From Lineus longissimus (taxonomy: Eukaryota; Nemertea; Pilidiophora; Heteronemertea; Lineidae): 64,000 bases of DNA. The position numbers and the translations under genes were made by a program. The notes beneath the pieces were generated by a model. It was not told the origin of the DNA, did no database searches, and saw only the letters and a program-made list of their open reading frames with translations. The stretch covers positions 14,942,001 to 15,006,000 of the forward strand of contig NC_088314.1 in the NCBI RefSeq assembly GCF_910592395.1. The letters are read 5' to 3'. Shown here piece by piece: positions 1 to 11,307 of this stretch (its first letter is position 1; every line of letters begins with the position of its first letter).

Positions 1-916
1 TTTAGTATTTTAGTCCATTGGTGTTATTGGACATACTCGAACCTGTTATATAGACTTTAAAAATTATAGACCGTGCGAACGGATTTCTGGAAAACCATTA
101 TAAAAAACCCAGTTGTATTTTGGGACTAAAAAGATGTTGTGTTAACCCACGGTTTTAATCTGTGTATGTTGACTTCAGGTGACTGTTTGATAGTTATATT
201 GTTAGAAGCCAGTGGGTGTGATTCCATCACTGTCTCTCCGCTTACGCCAGAAGCCGTGTTGACGATTTGGACGAATCCGCCCTGCAGAGATCGAGAAGGA
301 CGAGGCCTTGCTGTTGACGTCCCTCCCCGTTTATAGAATACCCGTGGCGGTATAATATTCTTAATTTACTGGCTGGTTTATTGTTACGACCTGCCGGCTA
401 GTTAGGACTAGTCTGTTGCCATCTGGGCAGAACCGGTTGAGTCGAAGTCATTTATATAGTCCTAGCTAGCGGTCAGGTTGCTTCAGTCAGCCTGAGTCAA
501 TGTTACAGACTGTTTGTGTTGTAGTACGTTTTGAGTTGTGAGAAGCATTTTAGTATATATCCCTTAGCGGAAAAAACTTGTATTGATATATTCCCCTTGG
601 CGGGAAGATAATTTGATATATATATATATAATCTACTACGCCCTTCTACTGACGTTCCGGGCTGGAAGACCGAAGTCTGCAATCGAACACAAGACGGAGG
701 ATAGCCTGTTGTAGATGCCGGAGAAGAGACACCGCAATCGTGTGTAAAACTAGTACGGAGCCGCTGGCTCTAGGCTGAAGCATTTACAGCTGTAGTGAAT
801 TGTAGGTATCTTATGATAGCTTGTACCATATAAATATACAGTCCTCTTCAAAAAGTAATTAACCTCTGGCATAGTTATCTTATCGTCATCTTGTCAATTC
901 GTTGATCGCCAGAACA
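1..916 (+). repeat. 5' LTR of BEL/Pao element (partial)
   Basis: This matches 8363-9278 with four substitutions in 916 bases and ends in CA immediately before the primer-binding site. The first 700 or so bases of the LTR lie left of the window, judging from the full 3' copy. A short TA microsatellite lies near 619-632. The 65-codon open frame inside it is repeated in the 3' LTR and has no recognisable product. Confidence 0.93.
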
Positions 917-934
917 TGGTCTCTCCGACCGGAT
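917..934 (+). other. tRNA primer-binding site of BEL/Pao element
   Basis: The sequence begins TGG, complementary to a tRNA 3' CCA end, directly after the LTR terminal CA. This is the expected position for minus-strand priming. I did not assign the tRNA species. Confidence 0.7.
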
Positions 935-1195
935 TATTTTGATTGCTCCTTTGTTATTCATTGATGATTGAGATACCTACAATTTACACTTTCTCTGTGA
1001 AGTCAGTAGTTGTTGGATGACCGTGGTGCTTTGATGCACTGTTACCAAGATATTGAGAGTATTACTGCCGTTATTTGAGGGTCAATTGTACATCCTAGTA
1101 TTCCCAATACTGCATAGTATTAGCAGTGGAGTTTGTATATAGTGTGCATCCACGTATATTTGGTGTACATTGTGAATTTGCAGTTGGTATAAGCG

Positions 1196-2782
1196 ATGTC
1201 TGGTGCTGTTCGGAGGTCGACGCGAATCAAGAAGAAGCCTGCATATCTTCAAGATTACGAGTGGGAAAATATCCGAGAAGATCAACCTGAGATGGAACCG
1301 AAGCAGCCACAAACATTGGATCTCCGTCCAGGTGAGGTACTTGAAACACAACCTTCGACCACGTCACAACCCGGTAGTAAGATGACCGCGGCAACTACGT
1401 CTGGAACCAGTAATAGAGGGCAGTTTGCTGCTGCTTTGGACTCTGAGAACTCGGACGCGATTGCTTGTTGGTTAGAAGATGAGCGGCAGTTGTTAGGTGC
1501 CAGAATTAATGACATGTTGTCTGAGTTGAGAAAGCTTTTAGGAGATCGTGGTAGTAGAACTAAGATGCAGAGATTGGTAGAACGCTTGAAGTCATCTTCT
1601 CGTGATGTTTATTCTGTAGTTGACAGACTGACACAGTTGACTACGAGCGTGGACCGGATGAAGCGCCTTGTAGACTGGGGCCGTCAGGCTAATAGCATCG
1701 TCGAGCAGTTAGAAGATGAGGTCATCGACCAGATTGAAGAGCGTGCAGACGAGGCTCCTTCAATGACGCCGTCATTGCTTGCTCAGGGTGACCCAGACAC
1801 CAGACACCAGAAACCAGAAGAAGATAATCTTCCTGAAGATGAAGAAGATGAAGACGACTTTGATGACGCGAAGAGTGACCAGTCACATCAGTCAACGCAG
1901 TCTAACCGTTCACAGTTGGCGAAAGTAAAGGCAGAGTTGGCGATGCTGAAGGTCAAACAAGAGAAGCAGAGGTACGTCGAACAGCTGCGCATCCAGGAAG
2001 CTCAACAGAAGTTGGCCTTGGCGAAGGCCGAGGATGAGGCTGAGAGCGCGAAGTTAAAGGCTCAGCTGCTGGCCGAGTTGGATGGCGGAGGCATCGCTAA
2101 GCCTACCATGCCTACCAAGCCTGTCGTCTTCACGTTACCACCTAGAAAGCAAAGAGCGACTCAATTTTTTCCTGTAGATTTCAGCCCAGCAGAGGAAAAG
2201 CACCAGATGACAGGGAAGAGACGGTCTGCATCCGCACACAATAGTTGGATCCAGCAGGTTCAAGCTCAGGACCTGGCGAGCTTGAAGTTTCCTATCCTAT
2301 CCAGCAGTAATGAGAAGGTGGGTGAGAAGCCTGTTTTGCAGCCCTTTGGTGTCCTAGCAGCTTCAAAGTTGAACCCGATTGACGAGTTAGTGCAGTCGAT
2401 TGAGGAATCTACACCGATGCCAAGACCACAGCATTCCTCCACACCAGCCAAAGATGTTCCAGAAGTTACACCTGCCGAGACGAAAGAGATACAGCGCTTC
2501 TTCCAGGGTCTGGCAAAACCTCATCTACCGAAATTCGATGGCAACAGAGACCGATTCGAAGACTGGAGGGCGCAGTACGAGGTATTTGTTGAACAATCTC
2601 AGGTACCAGTAAAATTCAAGATGATAATGTTGAAAAATGCCTTGTCGGGTCATCCCCTTAGGTTAATCAGCAACCTGGGGTATACGGCAGCACAATATAA
2701 GATGGCTATTTTTAAACTTGACCAGCGCTATGGGGGGGAAACTCGTACACTAAAGAAATACTTAGATCGATTGCTAACTTAG
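1196..2782 (+). pseudogene. gag: BEL/Pao gag region, ends at in-frame TAG
   Basis: This 528-codon frame encodes the retrotransposon Gag. The N-terminus is basic (RRSTRIKKK), followed by an acidic stretch (about residues 200-230, rich in E and D) and a long charged helical region likely to form a coiled coil (about 235-300). The C-terminus (from about residue 435) has the DUF1759-type Gag core, with PHLPKFDGNRDRFEDW and a YGG...LKKYLD segment. The frame closes at TAG 2780-2782 in the middle of this domain, and the same domain continues in frame after the stop. The stop is therefore a lesion or, less likely, a programmed readthrough site. The Met at 1196 starts about 260 bases after the primer-binding site, which is a normal leader length. 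Confidence 0.9.
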
Positions 2783-5509
2783 AAGGAGGTGTCCGAGGGT
2801 GACTTGCGAGCCTTAGAAGAATTGTCTAACCAGATGTGCGATGTAATCTCCAAACTCGATGACACTGACCATGCCCGGGAGTTAATTGGTAACACCGTCT
2901 TGTATACTTTAGTGAAGCAAAAGGTTCCACACTCTCTCCTAGTGAAGTATGCAGAGCAGCGCAGTACAAATGCCCAGGATGGTTTGGCTGTATTCACGAA
3001 GTGGTTCAACCGGCAAGTTTGCTTGATGTTGGAAATGTCCGAGCTGCGTGCTCCTCGTACCAAGGAAAAAACTGCTGAACAGCCACACAGTAAGAGAAAG
3101 TCTGAGAGTAATAAAAGCCATTCTTATGCCGTTTCAGCCACTGACTCTAAGAAGACAACTACTTCCCAGTCGAAGCCTGCCGAACAGAAGGATGACAAGC
3201 GCCAGGGAACAGAGTTCGAATGCCCGTTATGCAAGGGCAGTCATCATGTGGTGAGATGCCAGTTGTGGAAGCCAGCCTCCACCGAAGAGCGATGGAAAAT
3301 AGCGAAGGAAAAAGCCTTATGTTACAAGTGCCTGTGTGGGAAACACATGGCGAAGAATTGCACGAAGGAGCCCCGGAAGTGCGAGATAGACGGATGCCAG
3401 CGGACCCACCATCGACATCTGCACAAGAAAGAAACCAAGACAGAAGCTGCCAAGAAGAACACACCTGAGCCTGTTGGGTGTTTTGGAATTGCTGGGAATG
3501 GTCAGGTACGTCTGAATAAAGTATCATTAAGAGTTTTACCTGTTCTTGTTGCAGATGTTGATGGTCAGATGAGAAGATTGAACGCCTTCCTCGATGATGG
3601 GTCCGACTCCTCCTACGTTCGTCGATCCGTCCTGTCTGAGCTGGGGATTTCCAGAATTGAGGACCACACGATCACCATGTCAACGATGACGATGACTGGT
3701 ACAAAGGTCAGGAGTGGTACAGTAACCCTGTCGGTGGAGAGTTTGAATGGCAACCTAAGGGTGAGACTGGGCTGTAGAATTTTGGATCGCCTATGCGAGG
3801 GGGTGCGTCCTCAGAATTGGGGCATGAACAAAAATAGATGGTCTCATTTGGCAGATATTGACTTCCCGAGAATTGATGTAGCAGAGACTGTAGACATAGT
3901 AATAGGATCCGATCATCCCGAGCTGACGATGTCTTTAGAGGAGGTCGCAGGACAGCCAGGAGAGCCGGTAGCACGTCTTACTCCCCTTGGTTGGACTTGC
4001 ACTGGGATGCTAGGGACGTCTTCCCAGGACCAGGATGAGATAGGTGGCTATGCAGCCACTTGTTCAGTTATGTCAGATATTCACTTAGATAGCTGTTTAC
4101 GTGCGTTATGGAACCAAGATTTGATGACCGATGGTAAAGAAACAGAGTTTACACCCGAAGAGCAGAGGATTATAGATGGTGTTGAAGCTTCAAAGGTGTA
4201 CCACAGGGAGCAGGGATGTTACGAGGTTTCCATCCCATGGATAGATGGCAGTCCGGAACTTCCATGTAACTACGAGATCGCCCGTCGCCGCCTGGTGTCC
4301 TTGGAGAGAACCTTGATGAAGAAACCGAAACTGGCGGAGAAGTACAAAGACGGGATGAAGCAAAACATCGAGAAGGGATACCTGAAAAAGGTGCCAGATG
4401 CAGACATTGCTACTGGGTGGTATCTTCCGCACTTTCCGGTGGTTCGGGAGGACAAGGAGACTACGAAGGTGAGGATAGTGTTTGATTCTGCAGCCCAGTA
4501 TCAAGGAGTCTCCTTGAATGATAAGATGCATGCTGGTCCCAAGCTTCAAAGAGAAATCTTCGACATCTTGGTAAGATTTCGCGTGGGTCAAGTTGGTCTG
4601 GCTGGAGACATCAAGGAGATGTTCTCCCAAGTTTTGCTGTCTGAGAGAGATCGCAAATTTCACAGAATCTTATGGAGAGATCTAAATGTCTCATGTGCCG
4701 TTGAAGTTTATGAGTCGACCAGACTAACTTTTGGGGATAAAGCGTCTCCTTTTCTTGCCATGCATGTCTTGCAGACTCACGCCAGAGATCACCAGGATGT
4801 GTGCCCAGCTGTTGCCTTTGTGTGCCTGTACTGCACATATATGGATGATGCGATTACCTCGATTGATGGGACTTGGGAGGCCAAACAGCTACGGAAAGAT
4901 TTGGCTGCCATTTTGATTAAGGCCGGATTCTACATTCGGAGATGGTGCAGTAACGTCCTACTGGCATTGGAGGGAGTACCTGCCGAAGATAGAGCTAGTG
5001 GACAGTTGGAGGTGAGCGATTCCACTTTACCAAGCATCAAGACGTTGGGGATCAGGTGGGATGCCGAGCCTGACTGTTTTGGGTTTGCTGCCCAGAAGAT
5101 TGTCGTCCCAGAGGTCGTTACCAAGAGGTCGCTGTTGAGTCGCATTGCTACACTGTTCGATCCCTTACAGTGGTTGGCACCTTTCACCATCCGTGTAAAG
5201 ATGACGTTACAGCAGTCCTGGGTTTTGGGATTGGGCTGGGATGAACCTATGCCTGAGGCCCTGGTGATAGAAGCAACAGAATGGTTCGAGGAGTTACCGA
5301 GGATAGAACAGCTAGTCATCCCAAGGCGATACTTTACCCAGCCATCAAATGAGGGAGTTGTTACCATTCACACTTTTTCCGATGCCAGTTCGAAAGCATA
5401 TGCCGCCGTGAGTTATGCCCGTTATGTCTCAGCTGGCGGAGAGATAGAGCTGTCATTGGTCGCAGCAAAAGCCAGAGTCGCGCCCTTGAGAGCAGTGAGT
5501 ATTCCGTGA
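2783..5509 (+). pseudogene. pol: BEL/Pao pol: zinc knuckles, protease, reverse transcriptase, RNase H start
   Basis: The frame continues that of gag past the TAG at 2780. It starts with the rest of the Gag core, then Cys/His zinc knuckles (CPLCKGSHH, then CYKCLCGKHMAKNC and CEIDGCQRTHHRH, about 3220-3425). An aspartic protease follows with the active motif DDGS near 3594. The reverse transcriptase has FPVVRED and VRIVFDSAA motifs and catalytic YMDD near 4840-4850. RNase H begins with a FSDASS motif near 5375. The frame stops at TGA 5507-5509 inside RNase H. An ATG at 2789 exists but is only the first Met after the break. The product would replicate the element through reverse transcription in cytoplasmic particles. 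Confidence 0.92.
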
Positions 5510-7423
5510 CTTGAATTGATGGGAGCCGTGCTAGGCTATAGACTCACGCTGAAGATTACTACCTTGCTGAAGTGTCCAATAGAAAAGGCAACATTTTGGA
5601 CCGACTCACTAGATGTGGATCATTGGGTACGGAATCAGTCGAGGCGATTTAAGCCGTTTGTGGCCAATCGTATTGCTGAGTTGCAAACTGAATCTAATCC
5701 TCACCAATGGCGTTTTGTTCCAGGCAAAGAGAATCCTGCAGATGTAGCCACGAGAGGGATGTCGGTGGAGGATCTGACCAGTCCGAATGTATGGTTCCAG
5801 GGCCCGGAATTCTTACATAAGGAAGAGAGCCAGTGGCCGACGTGTAAGACTCTGATCAACCCTAAAGACCAAGCTGTAATCGAGTCTTCCAAGTCGTGTG
5901 TGCAGACAAATGCCATGGTTGCAGTTTCAACACCAGAACTTCTCGAAAGAATGAACTACACCAAGTACTCCACATGGAATCGATTGGTACGTGTGATGGC
6001 TTGGATGATAAGGTTTGTCCACATTGTTAGAGGAGGACCTCAGCAGAGGGTGAATCGACAGGAACCTGACAAGAATGGGTGCAATTCCAGCGAGTTAGAT
6101 GGGTCTGATCGACAGTATGATGGTCACACTTCAAAATGTAAGAATTTCGGTGATAGACAAGCTGATACTGACGAAATTCCGAATGATGCCTTATCACGTG
6201 ACGAGTACCAAGAATCTGAGCTCGCCATTGTGAGAATGGTACAGCGGGCCTGCCTGTTTGAAGACTACAACGCGTTGCTGGTAGGTAATAGTGCGAGGGT
6301 GATGAAGAAAAGCGCATTAAGAAGTCTTAACCCATTCCTAGATGCTGATGGTGTGATGAGAGTGGGAGGTCGTTTGCAGCATGCCGACCTACCATACGAT
6401 GTTAGACATCCAATCATTCTTCCTAGTTCACATCACATTTCAGTACTGATTGTGAGAAGAGCCCACCTGTATGCCGGGCATTCACGTGGAGTGAATGCTA
6501 CCCTGGCTGATATAAGGCTGCGATTTTGGATCTTGAATGGGCGAGAAGCCGTCAAAAAGGTGGCTTATTGCTGTTACCAGTGTAGAAAGATGAAGGAACA
6601 ACCAGCAACCCAGATGATGGCTCCGCTACCAGCCTCCAGAGTTATGATGTCTCTCAGGGCCTTCTCCTACTGCGGTGTTGATTTTGCTGGCCCCTTTGTT
6701 ACTAAGATCACTAGATTCAAATCTGCTAAGAGATACATGTGTTTGTTTACTTGTTTGCAGACTAGAGGCGTTCACTTGGAGATGGCCTACTCGTTGGAGA
6801 CGGATGGATTCTTGATGGCATTTTCAAGAATGGTGGCACGCAGAGGAAAACCGATAGAAGTCGTCAGTGATAACGGAGGGTGCTTGGTAAAAGGAGAGAG
6901 TACCCTGAGAGAATTCGTGGAGGGCATGGATCGGACGAAGATAGTCGACTCTGTGAGTAATCAGGGCATCCGTTGGAAGTTCAACCCTCCGTATGGCTCC
7001 CACCATGGTGGGGTGTTTGAGTCGCTCATTAAGTCTGCCAAGAAAGCCTTGTATTCGATTTTTGGAGAAGCCCGCCTGACTGACGAAGAGTTGCTGACAG
7101 GGATTGTCGAAGTAGAAGGTATGCTGAACTCCAGGCCGTTGACGTATGTTAGCTCCGACCCTAAAGATTTAGAAGTGTTGACGCCTAATCATTTCCTGGT
7201 AGGACAGTGCGGTGGACAGTTGGCTCCCCAGATCGTGGATGAGACTGACTACAACCCACGACATCGATGGCGCCTAGTCCAAGACATGTTGTACAGGTTC
7301 TGGGTTAGATGGCAGAAGGAGTATTTGACTCTCCAACAGCAGAGAGGAAAATGGAGAGAAGTCCATTCTGATTTGGCAGTCGATGATGTCGTTGTCCTGC
7401 AGGAGCAAGGTTGCCCCCGTTGA
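5510..7423 (+). pseudogene. pol: BEL/Pao pol: RNase H end and integrase
   Basis: This is the same reading frame as the preceding segment, resumed after TGA 5507. It holds the end of RNase H (FWTDS, then NPADVATRG) and the integrase. The integrase zinc-binding region is seen as HLYAGHSRG and CCYQCRKMK, and the catalytic core as VDFAGPF, VVSDNGG and GSHHGGVFE, supplying the D, D and E residues. Toward the end is the usual RHRWRLVQDMLYRFW segment. The frame closes at TGA 7421-7423, shortly before the natural C-terminus. The next 170 bases still encode a conserved C-terminal integrase segment in frame. Confidence 0.92.
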
Positions 7424-7594
7424 AGCTGGCCGATTGGAAAAGTCACTGAAGTAGAGAGAGGTTCTGATGGTCATATAAGAACAGCGACAGTCTTGTCCAG
7501 AGGAAAAACGTATCGACGTCCTATCACGCGCCTTGTTCCGTTGATTGCAGCCGATAGTGAGACGACGAGCGAAAAAGCAGACGACAAGAAGTAG
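7424..7594 (+). pseudogene. BEL/Pao integrase C-terminal tail after in-frame TGA
   Basis: In the same frame after the TGA at 7421, 56 codons encode SWPIGKVTEVERG and YRRPITRLVPL. This is the standard C-terminal domain of BEL/Pao integrases, which ends pol. The natural stop is TAG 7592-7594. The match shows that the TGA at 7421 is a disruption and not the true end. Confidence 0.85.
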
Positions 7595-7650
7595 GTTAAG
7601 TTCTGAGGAACTATATATATATTGTGACATGGCTAACTCGGATCATGTCA

Positions 7651-7660
7651 CGGGGAGGGG
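7651..7660 (+). other. Polypurine tract of BEL/Pao element
   Basis: A purine-rich block, CGGGGAGGGG, lies immediately before the TGT that starts the 3' LTR. This is the place where plus-strand priming occurs. A short perfect hairpin (7624-7631 paired with 7644-7651) abuts it. Confidence 0.7.
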
Positions 7661-9278
7661 TGTTGTGACGATCAGTGATCGTTTGTTATTGCGATCAGCT
7701 GACTTCTCCCTTGACCCGGTTTGACCCCGTTATTGTATTATTATTTCCGCGCCAAAAAATTGTTTACCGAGATTTTGCGAGATGTTGGCGAGACTTAGGT
7801 AACACCCATGGGCATGTGTGTTCAAGACAGCACTTCGACTCCGTCCGCGATTGAGTGAGGATCGCCGCCGGTTCTGTACTATTCTATAGATGACAACGCC
7901 CAGAAGTTCGTAGCGAGATGGTTGAAATGGTTTGAAGCAGCGTTGAAATGGTGGTAACGTTTTTATGATTGATTCACGCCGTACTTTACCGATAGAATGG
8001 AAAATGCCATAATTTTACCGGTGTGAAGCCTTTCACGCTTTACGTACATTTGTATACGGCCGATGCACTGACCGTGTGTATCGTGCTGTGTTTGTAACGT
8101 ATCACCAGTTTGTGTCTTCCTCTCGCTAATGTATAGCTATCTGTGCATTTAATTGACATGGTTTTCTATAGTTTGAGAAGGGGTCTAAAAGGGGGGTGTA
8201 TTAATGTTTGAAGGTGCATTCTGGTCTTTGCGGACCAGGTGCTTCGAATAGGCTCGCGTAGATCAGGTCGACCTGAGCAACTTTCCACTCCACTCTTTTA
8301 GGCCTATTTTCGATGAATGGGCTGTAATGTTGTTGATTCTCGGTTAGAATGAATCGTTATCGTTTAGTATTTTAGTCCATTGGTGTTATTGGACATACTC
8401 GAACCTGTTATATAGACTTTAAAAATTATAGACCGTGCGAACGGATTTCTGGAAAACCATTATAAAAAACCCAGTTGTATTTTGGGACTAAAAAGATGTT
8501 GTGTTAACCCACGGTTTTAATCTGTGTATGTTGACTTCAGGTGACTGTTTGATAGTTATATTGTTAGAAGCCAGTGGGTGTGATTCCATCACTGTCTCTC
8601 CGCTTACGCCAGAAGCCGTGTTGACGATTTGGACGAATCCGCCCTGCAGAGATCGAGAAGGACGAGGCCTTGCTGTTGACGTCCCTCCCCGTTTATAGAA
8701 TACCCGTGGCGGTATAGTATTCTTAATTTACTGGCTAGTTTATTGTTACGACCTGCCGGCTAGTTAGGACTAGTCTGTTGCCATCTGGGCAGAACCGGTT
8801 GAGTCGAAGTCATTTATATAGTCCTAGCTAGCGGTCAGGTTGCTTCAGTCAGCCTGAGTCAATGTTACAGACTGTTTGTGTTGTAGTACGTTTTGAGTTG
8901 TGAGAAGCATTTTAGTATATATCCCTTAGCGGAAAAAACTTGTATTGATATATTCCCCTTGGCGGGAAGATAATTTGATATATATATATATAATCTACTA
9001 CGCCCTTCTACTGACGTTCCGGGCTGGAAGACCGAAGTCTGCAATCGAACACGAGACGGAGGATAGGCTGTTGTAGATGCCGGAGAAGAGACACCGCAAT
9101 CGTGTGTAAAACTAGTACGGAGCCGCTGGCTCTAGGCTGAAGCATTTACAGCTGTAGTGAATTGTAGGTATCTTATGATAGCTTGTACCATATAAATATA
9201 CAGTCCTCTTCAAAAAGTAATTAACCTCTGGCATAGTTATCTTATCGTCATCTTGTCAATTCGTTGATCGCCAGAACA
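7661..9278 (+). repeat. 3' LTR of BEL/Pao element
   Basis: About 1.6 kb, starting TGTTGTGACG (or three bases later, at 7664) and ending CA at 9278. Positions 8363-9278 duplicate 1-916. The start is placed by the polypurine tract, since the left copy of this part is outside the window. Confidence 0.85.
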
Positions 9279-9420
9279 ACGGCATCATGCCTCATGTCAC
9301 AATCTAGAGACTGCATTGTAGCCTTATGCCTATGGGAGGGAATAGGGCAGTGTCACAAGAACTAATCTAAACTCAAGGTAATGAAGGAAAGATTTGCACT
9401 GACCTACTTTTATGGGTTAC

Positions 9421-10260
9421 AGGAAAATTCGTCCCCGGATAATTCGTCCCCAGAAAATTCGTCCCCGCAAATTCGTCCCCGGATAATTCGTCCCCGAGGA
9501 TAATTCGTTCCCTAGGAAAATTCGTCCCCGGATAATTCGTCCCCAAGGATAATTCGTCCCCGGATAATTCGTCCCCAAGGAAAATTCGTCCCTGGATAAT
9601 TCGTCCCCTAGGAAAATTTGTCCCCGAAAATAATTCGTCCCCAGAAAATTTTACAAAGTTAAAAGTTTCTGACTTTACTTTCTAAGACCCTTAAGTCTTG
9701 TTGAATGGACTGTAGTAATAACTACTACTTTCGATTTTTCTCATTCAGTGTAACATCTCTCTTTACTACCCTACTAGCTAGTTACCTACCCCACTATTTT
9801 TATAGTAGGTAGAGGTAGGCAGGCGAAATATTTTATTGAAGAATTTAGAGCTTTTCTTTCATTCTGACCAGTAAAAATACTTATTTAAAAAAAAAATTAT
9901 TTCGCCTGCCTACCTCTACCTACTATGAAAAAAGTGGAGTAGGTAACTAGCTAGTAGGGTAGTAAATAGAGATATAACACTGAATGAGAAAAGTCGAAAG
10001 GAGTAGGTAGGCCCTAGTAGTTATTACTAGAAAGTAATGTCAGAAACTTTCAACTTTTGTTAAATTTTCCGGGGACGAATGATCCTCGGGGACGTATATT
10101 CCGGGGACGAATTTTCCTCAGGGACGAATTTTCCAGGGACGAATTATCCACGGGGACGAATTATCTGGGGACGAATTTTCCTCGGGGACGAATTTTCCAG
10201 GGACGAATTTTCTCGGGGACGAATTTTCCGGGGACGAATTTTCCGGGGACGAATTTTCCT
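9421..10260. mobile_element. Foldback element with iterated GGGGACGAATT motifs
   Basis: The two halves are reverse complements. The left arm has about 14 tandem, slightly variable units of AATTCGTCCCCGGAT (9421-9655). The right arm has about 12 units of the inverse (GGGGACGAATTTTCC, 10068-10260). Inside these, 9665-9838 and 9898-10060 are also inverted copies, leaving an A/T-rich loop of about 60 bases. The ends are AGGAAAATTCG and CGAATTTTCCT. No transposase gene is present. The structure recalls Foldback-type non-autonomous DNA transposons. No clear target duplication was found. Confidence 0.8.
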
Positions 10261-10269
10261 AGAGCCACT

Positions 10270-10539
10270 TTTATGAGCTTTTGCCCTACTTTAAGACTGT
10301 TTTAGCTAAAGTAGTCGTGTTTAGTATCGAACTAAAGATAATGAACAGTAGGTTTGTGCTAACTATTTTCATTACCAACTGACCTACTTGGAGACGGTTA
10401 CAGCGAAAGGTGTCATCCGTGTTCGATATCAAACTAAAAGTGTTTAAGAGTAGGTTTACCCTGATATACTTTTATGACTCACTAAACAACTTGAACACCG
10501 TTAGAGGAAGGCAGTCGCGTTAATGGTATCAACCTAAAG
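10270..10539. repeat. Degenerate ~100-bp tandem repeats
   Basis: Three diverged units share a pattern ending in ACTAAAG or CCTAAAG, followed by an AGTAGGTTT box and ACTTTTATG. Sequence left of the foldback element (about 9355-9420) looks like a fourth unit. Both the foldback element and the next MITE appear to have inserted into this array. Confidence 0.45.
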
Positions 10540-11302
10540 CCGTGGTCACACTGGGGTTTTTTAAACACGAATTGAATTCGAATTAAAACGTTGATACGTA
10601 TTGGGTCGTCACAGTCAATTCGGTTCATACCGATCTCAATCCGCTTTAACCAACCCGGTTCTTAAACCGAATTGAAATGCGAATCAGCTAATCCGAATCA
10701 ACGAAACCGTATTGAGATTTCAAGTGTGACGCGCTTGATACAAATTAAGAATTTCGATCGCAGTGCGCATGCGCCCGGCGCACTTCCTCTTCCATTAATT
10801 CTCCGCGCCAAACTTCTATCAATTCAATTGATTGTGCTAGTCTTGTAGGTTGTGCTGAAGTGAATGCCTGGTAAATGGTAGAGTTATGATCTACCAAACA
10901 CAATATAAAGATGTTTTTAGAATAATTTTTTCATGCAATTTTGAATAGATTTTTGTACGGAGTAAAGTTGATCTTATCAGAGGTTTGATTGTTTGTTACG
11001 CCACAGAGACCAAAGATTGAATGGTGAATGGCCTAGCAATGTATGCTGAATGAAACTGTTCTTGTATTTTTTTATGTATGTAGTACTAGTAGTTGAGAAT
11101 TTGCTTCTTGCAGGATCTGCAGATTGAAATTGAATGCTTGATGTATTGTTAGTACGCATTGAGTGTGGCGCGTTTTACACCGATTTGAATGCGTATTCGG
11201 GCCAGTGTGACGCGACCGTTCTGAAACTGGATTAACCAATTCGTATTCCGGAGAGCGCTCTACAGAATTCGGTTTCAATTCGCATCCAGTGTGAACACAC
11301 CA
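10540..11302. mobile_element. MITE-like element with TAAAG target duplication
   Basis: Imperfect terminal inverted repeats (CGTGGTCACACTGG at the left; the reverse complement of CCAGTGTGAACACACCA at the right) enclose about 760 bases without a coding gene. TAAAG occurs directly outside both ends (10535-10539 and 11303-11307), consistent with a 5-bp duplication. Subterminal regions carry repeated GTGTGACGCG and GAATTCGGTT-like words in opposite orientations. The family is not recognised. Confidence 0.6.
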
Positions 11303-11307
11303 TAAAG

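Larger units (their letters stand above)
1..9278 (+). mobile_element. BEL/Pao LTR retrotransposon, left LTR cut by window edge
   Basis: Two copies of the same sequence (1-916 and 8363-9278, offset 8362) flank a gag-pol region in the + direction. The copies differ at only four positions that I could find, so the insertion is recent. A primer-binding site starts directly after the first LTR and a purine-rich tract precedes the second. Domain order is gag, zinc knuckles, aspartic protease, reverse transcriptase, RNase H, integrase, which with DDGS-type protease and YMDD reverse transcriptase is that of the BEL/Pao superfamily. The coding frame is continuous from 1196 to 7594 apart from three in-frame stops (2780, 5507, 7421), so this copy is probably not autonomous. 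The target duplication cannot be tested because the left end is outside the window. Confidence 0.95.

Noticed and set aside
139-336. 65-codon frame duplicated at 8501-8698
   Set aside because: It is identical because it lies in the LTRs; no product is recognised and LTR frames of this size are expected by chance.
5507-5509. Programmed stop readthrough in pol
   Set aside because: The stop lies inside RNase H, not at a domain border, and two other stops also interrupt domains, so mutation is the simpler explanation.
10057-10305. Repetitive protein-like frames with GTNFPGTN or GRIFRGRIF repeats
   Set aside because: They are translations of the GGGGACGAATT iteron array in different frames, not a gene.
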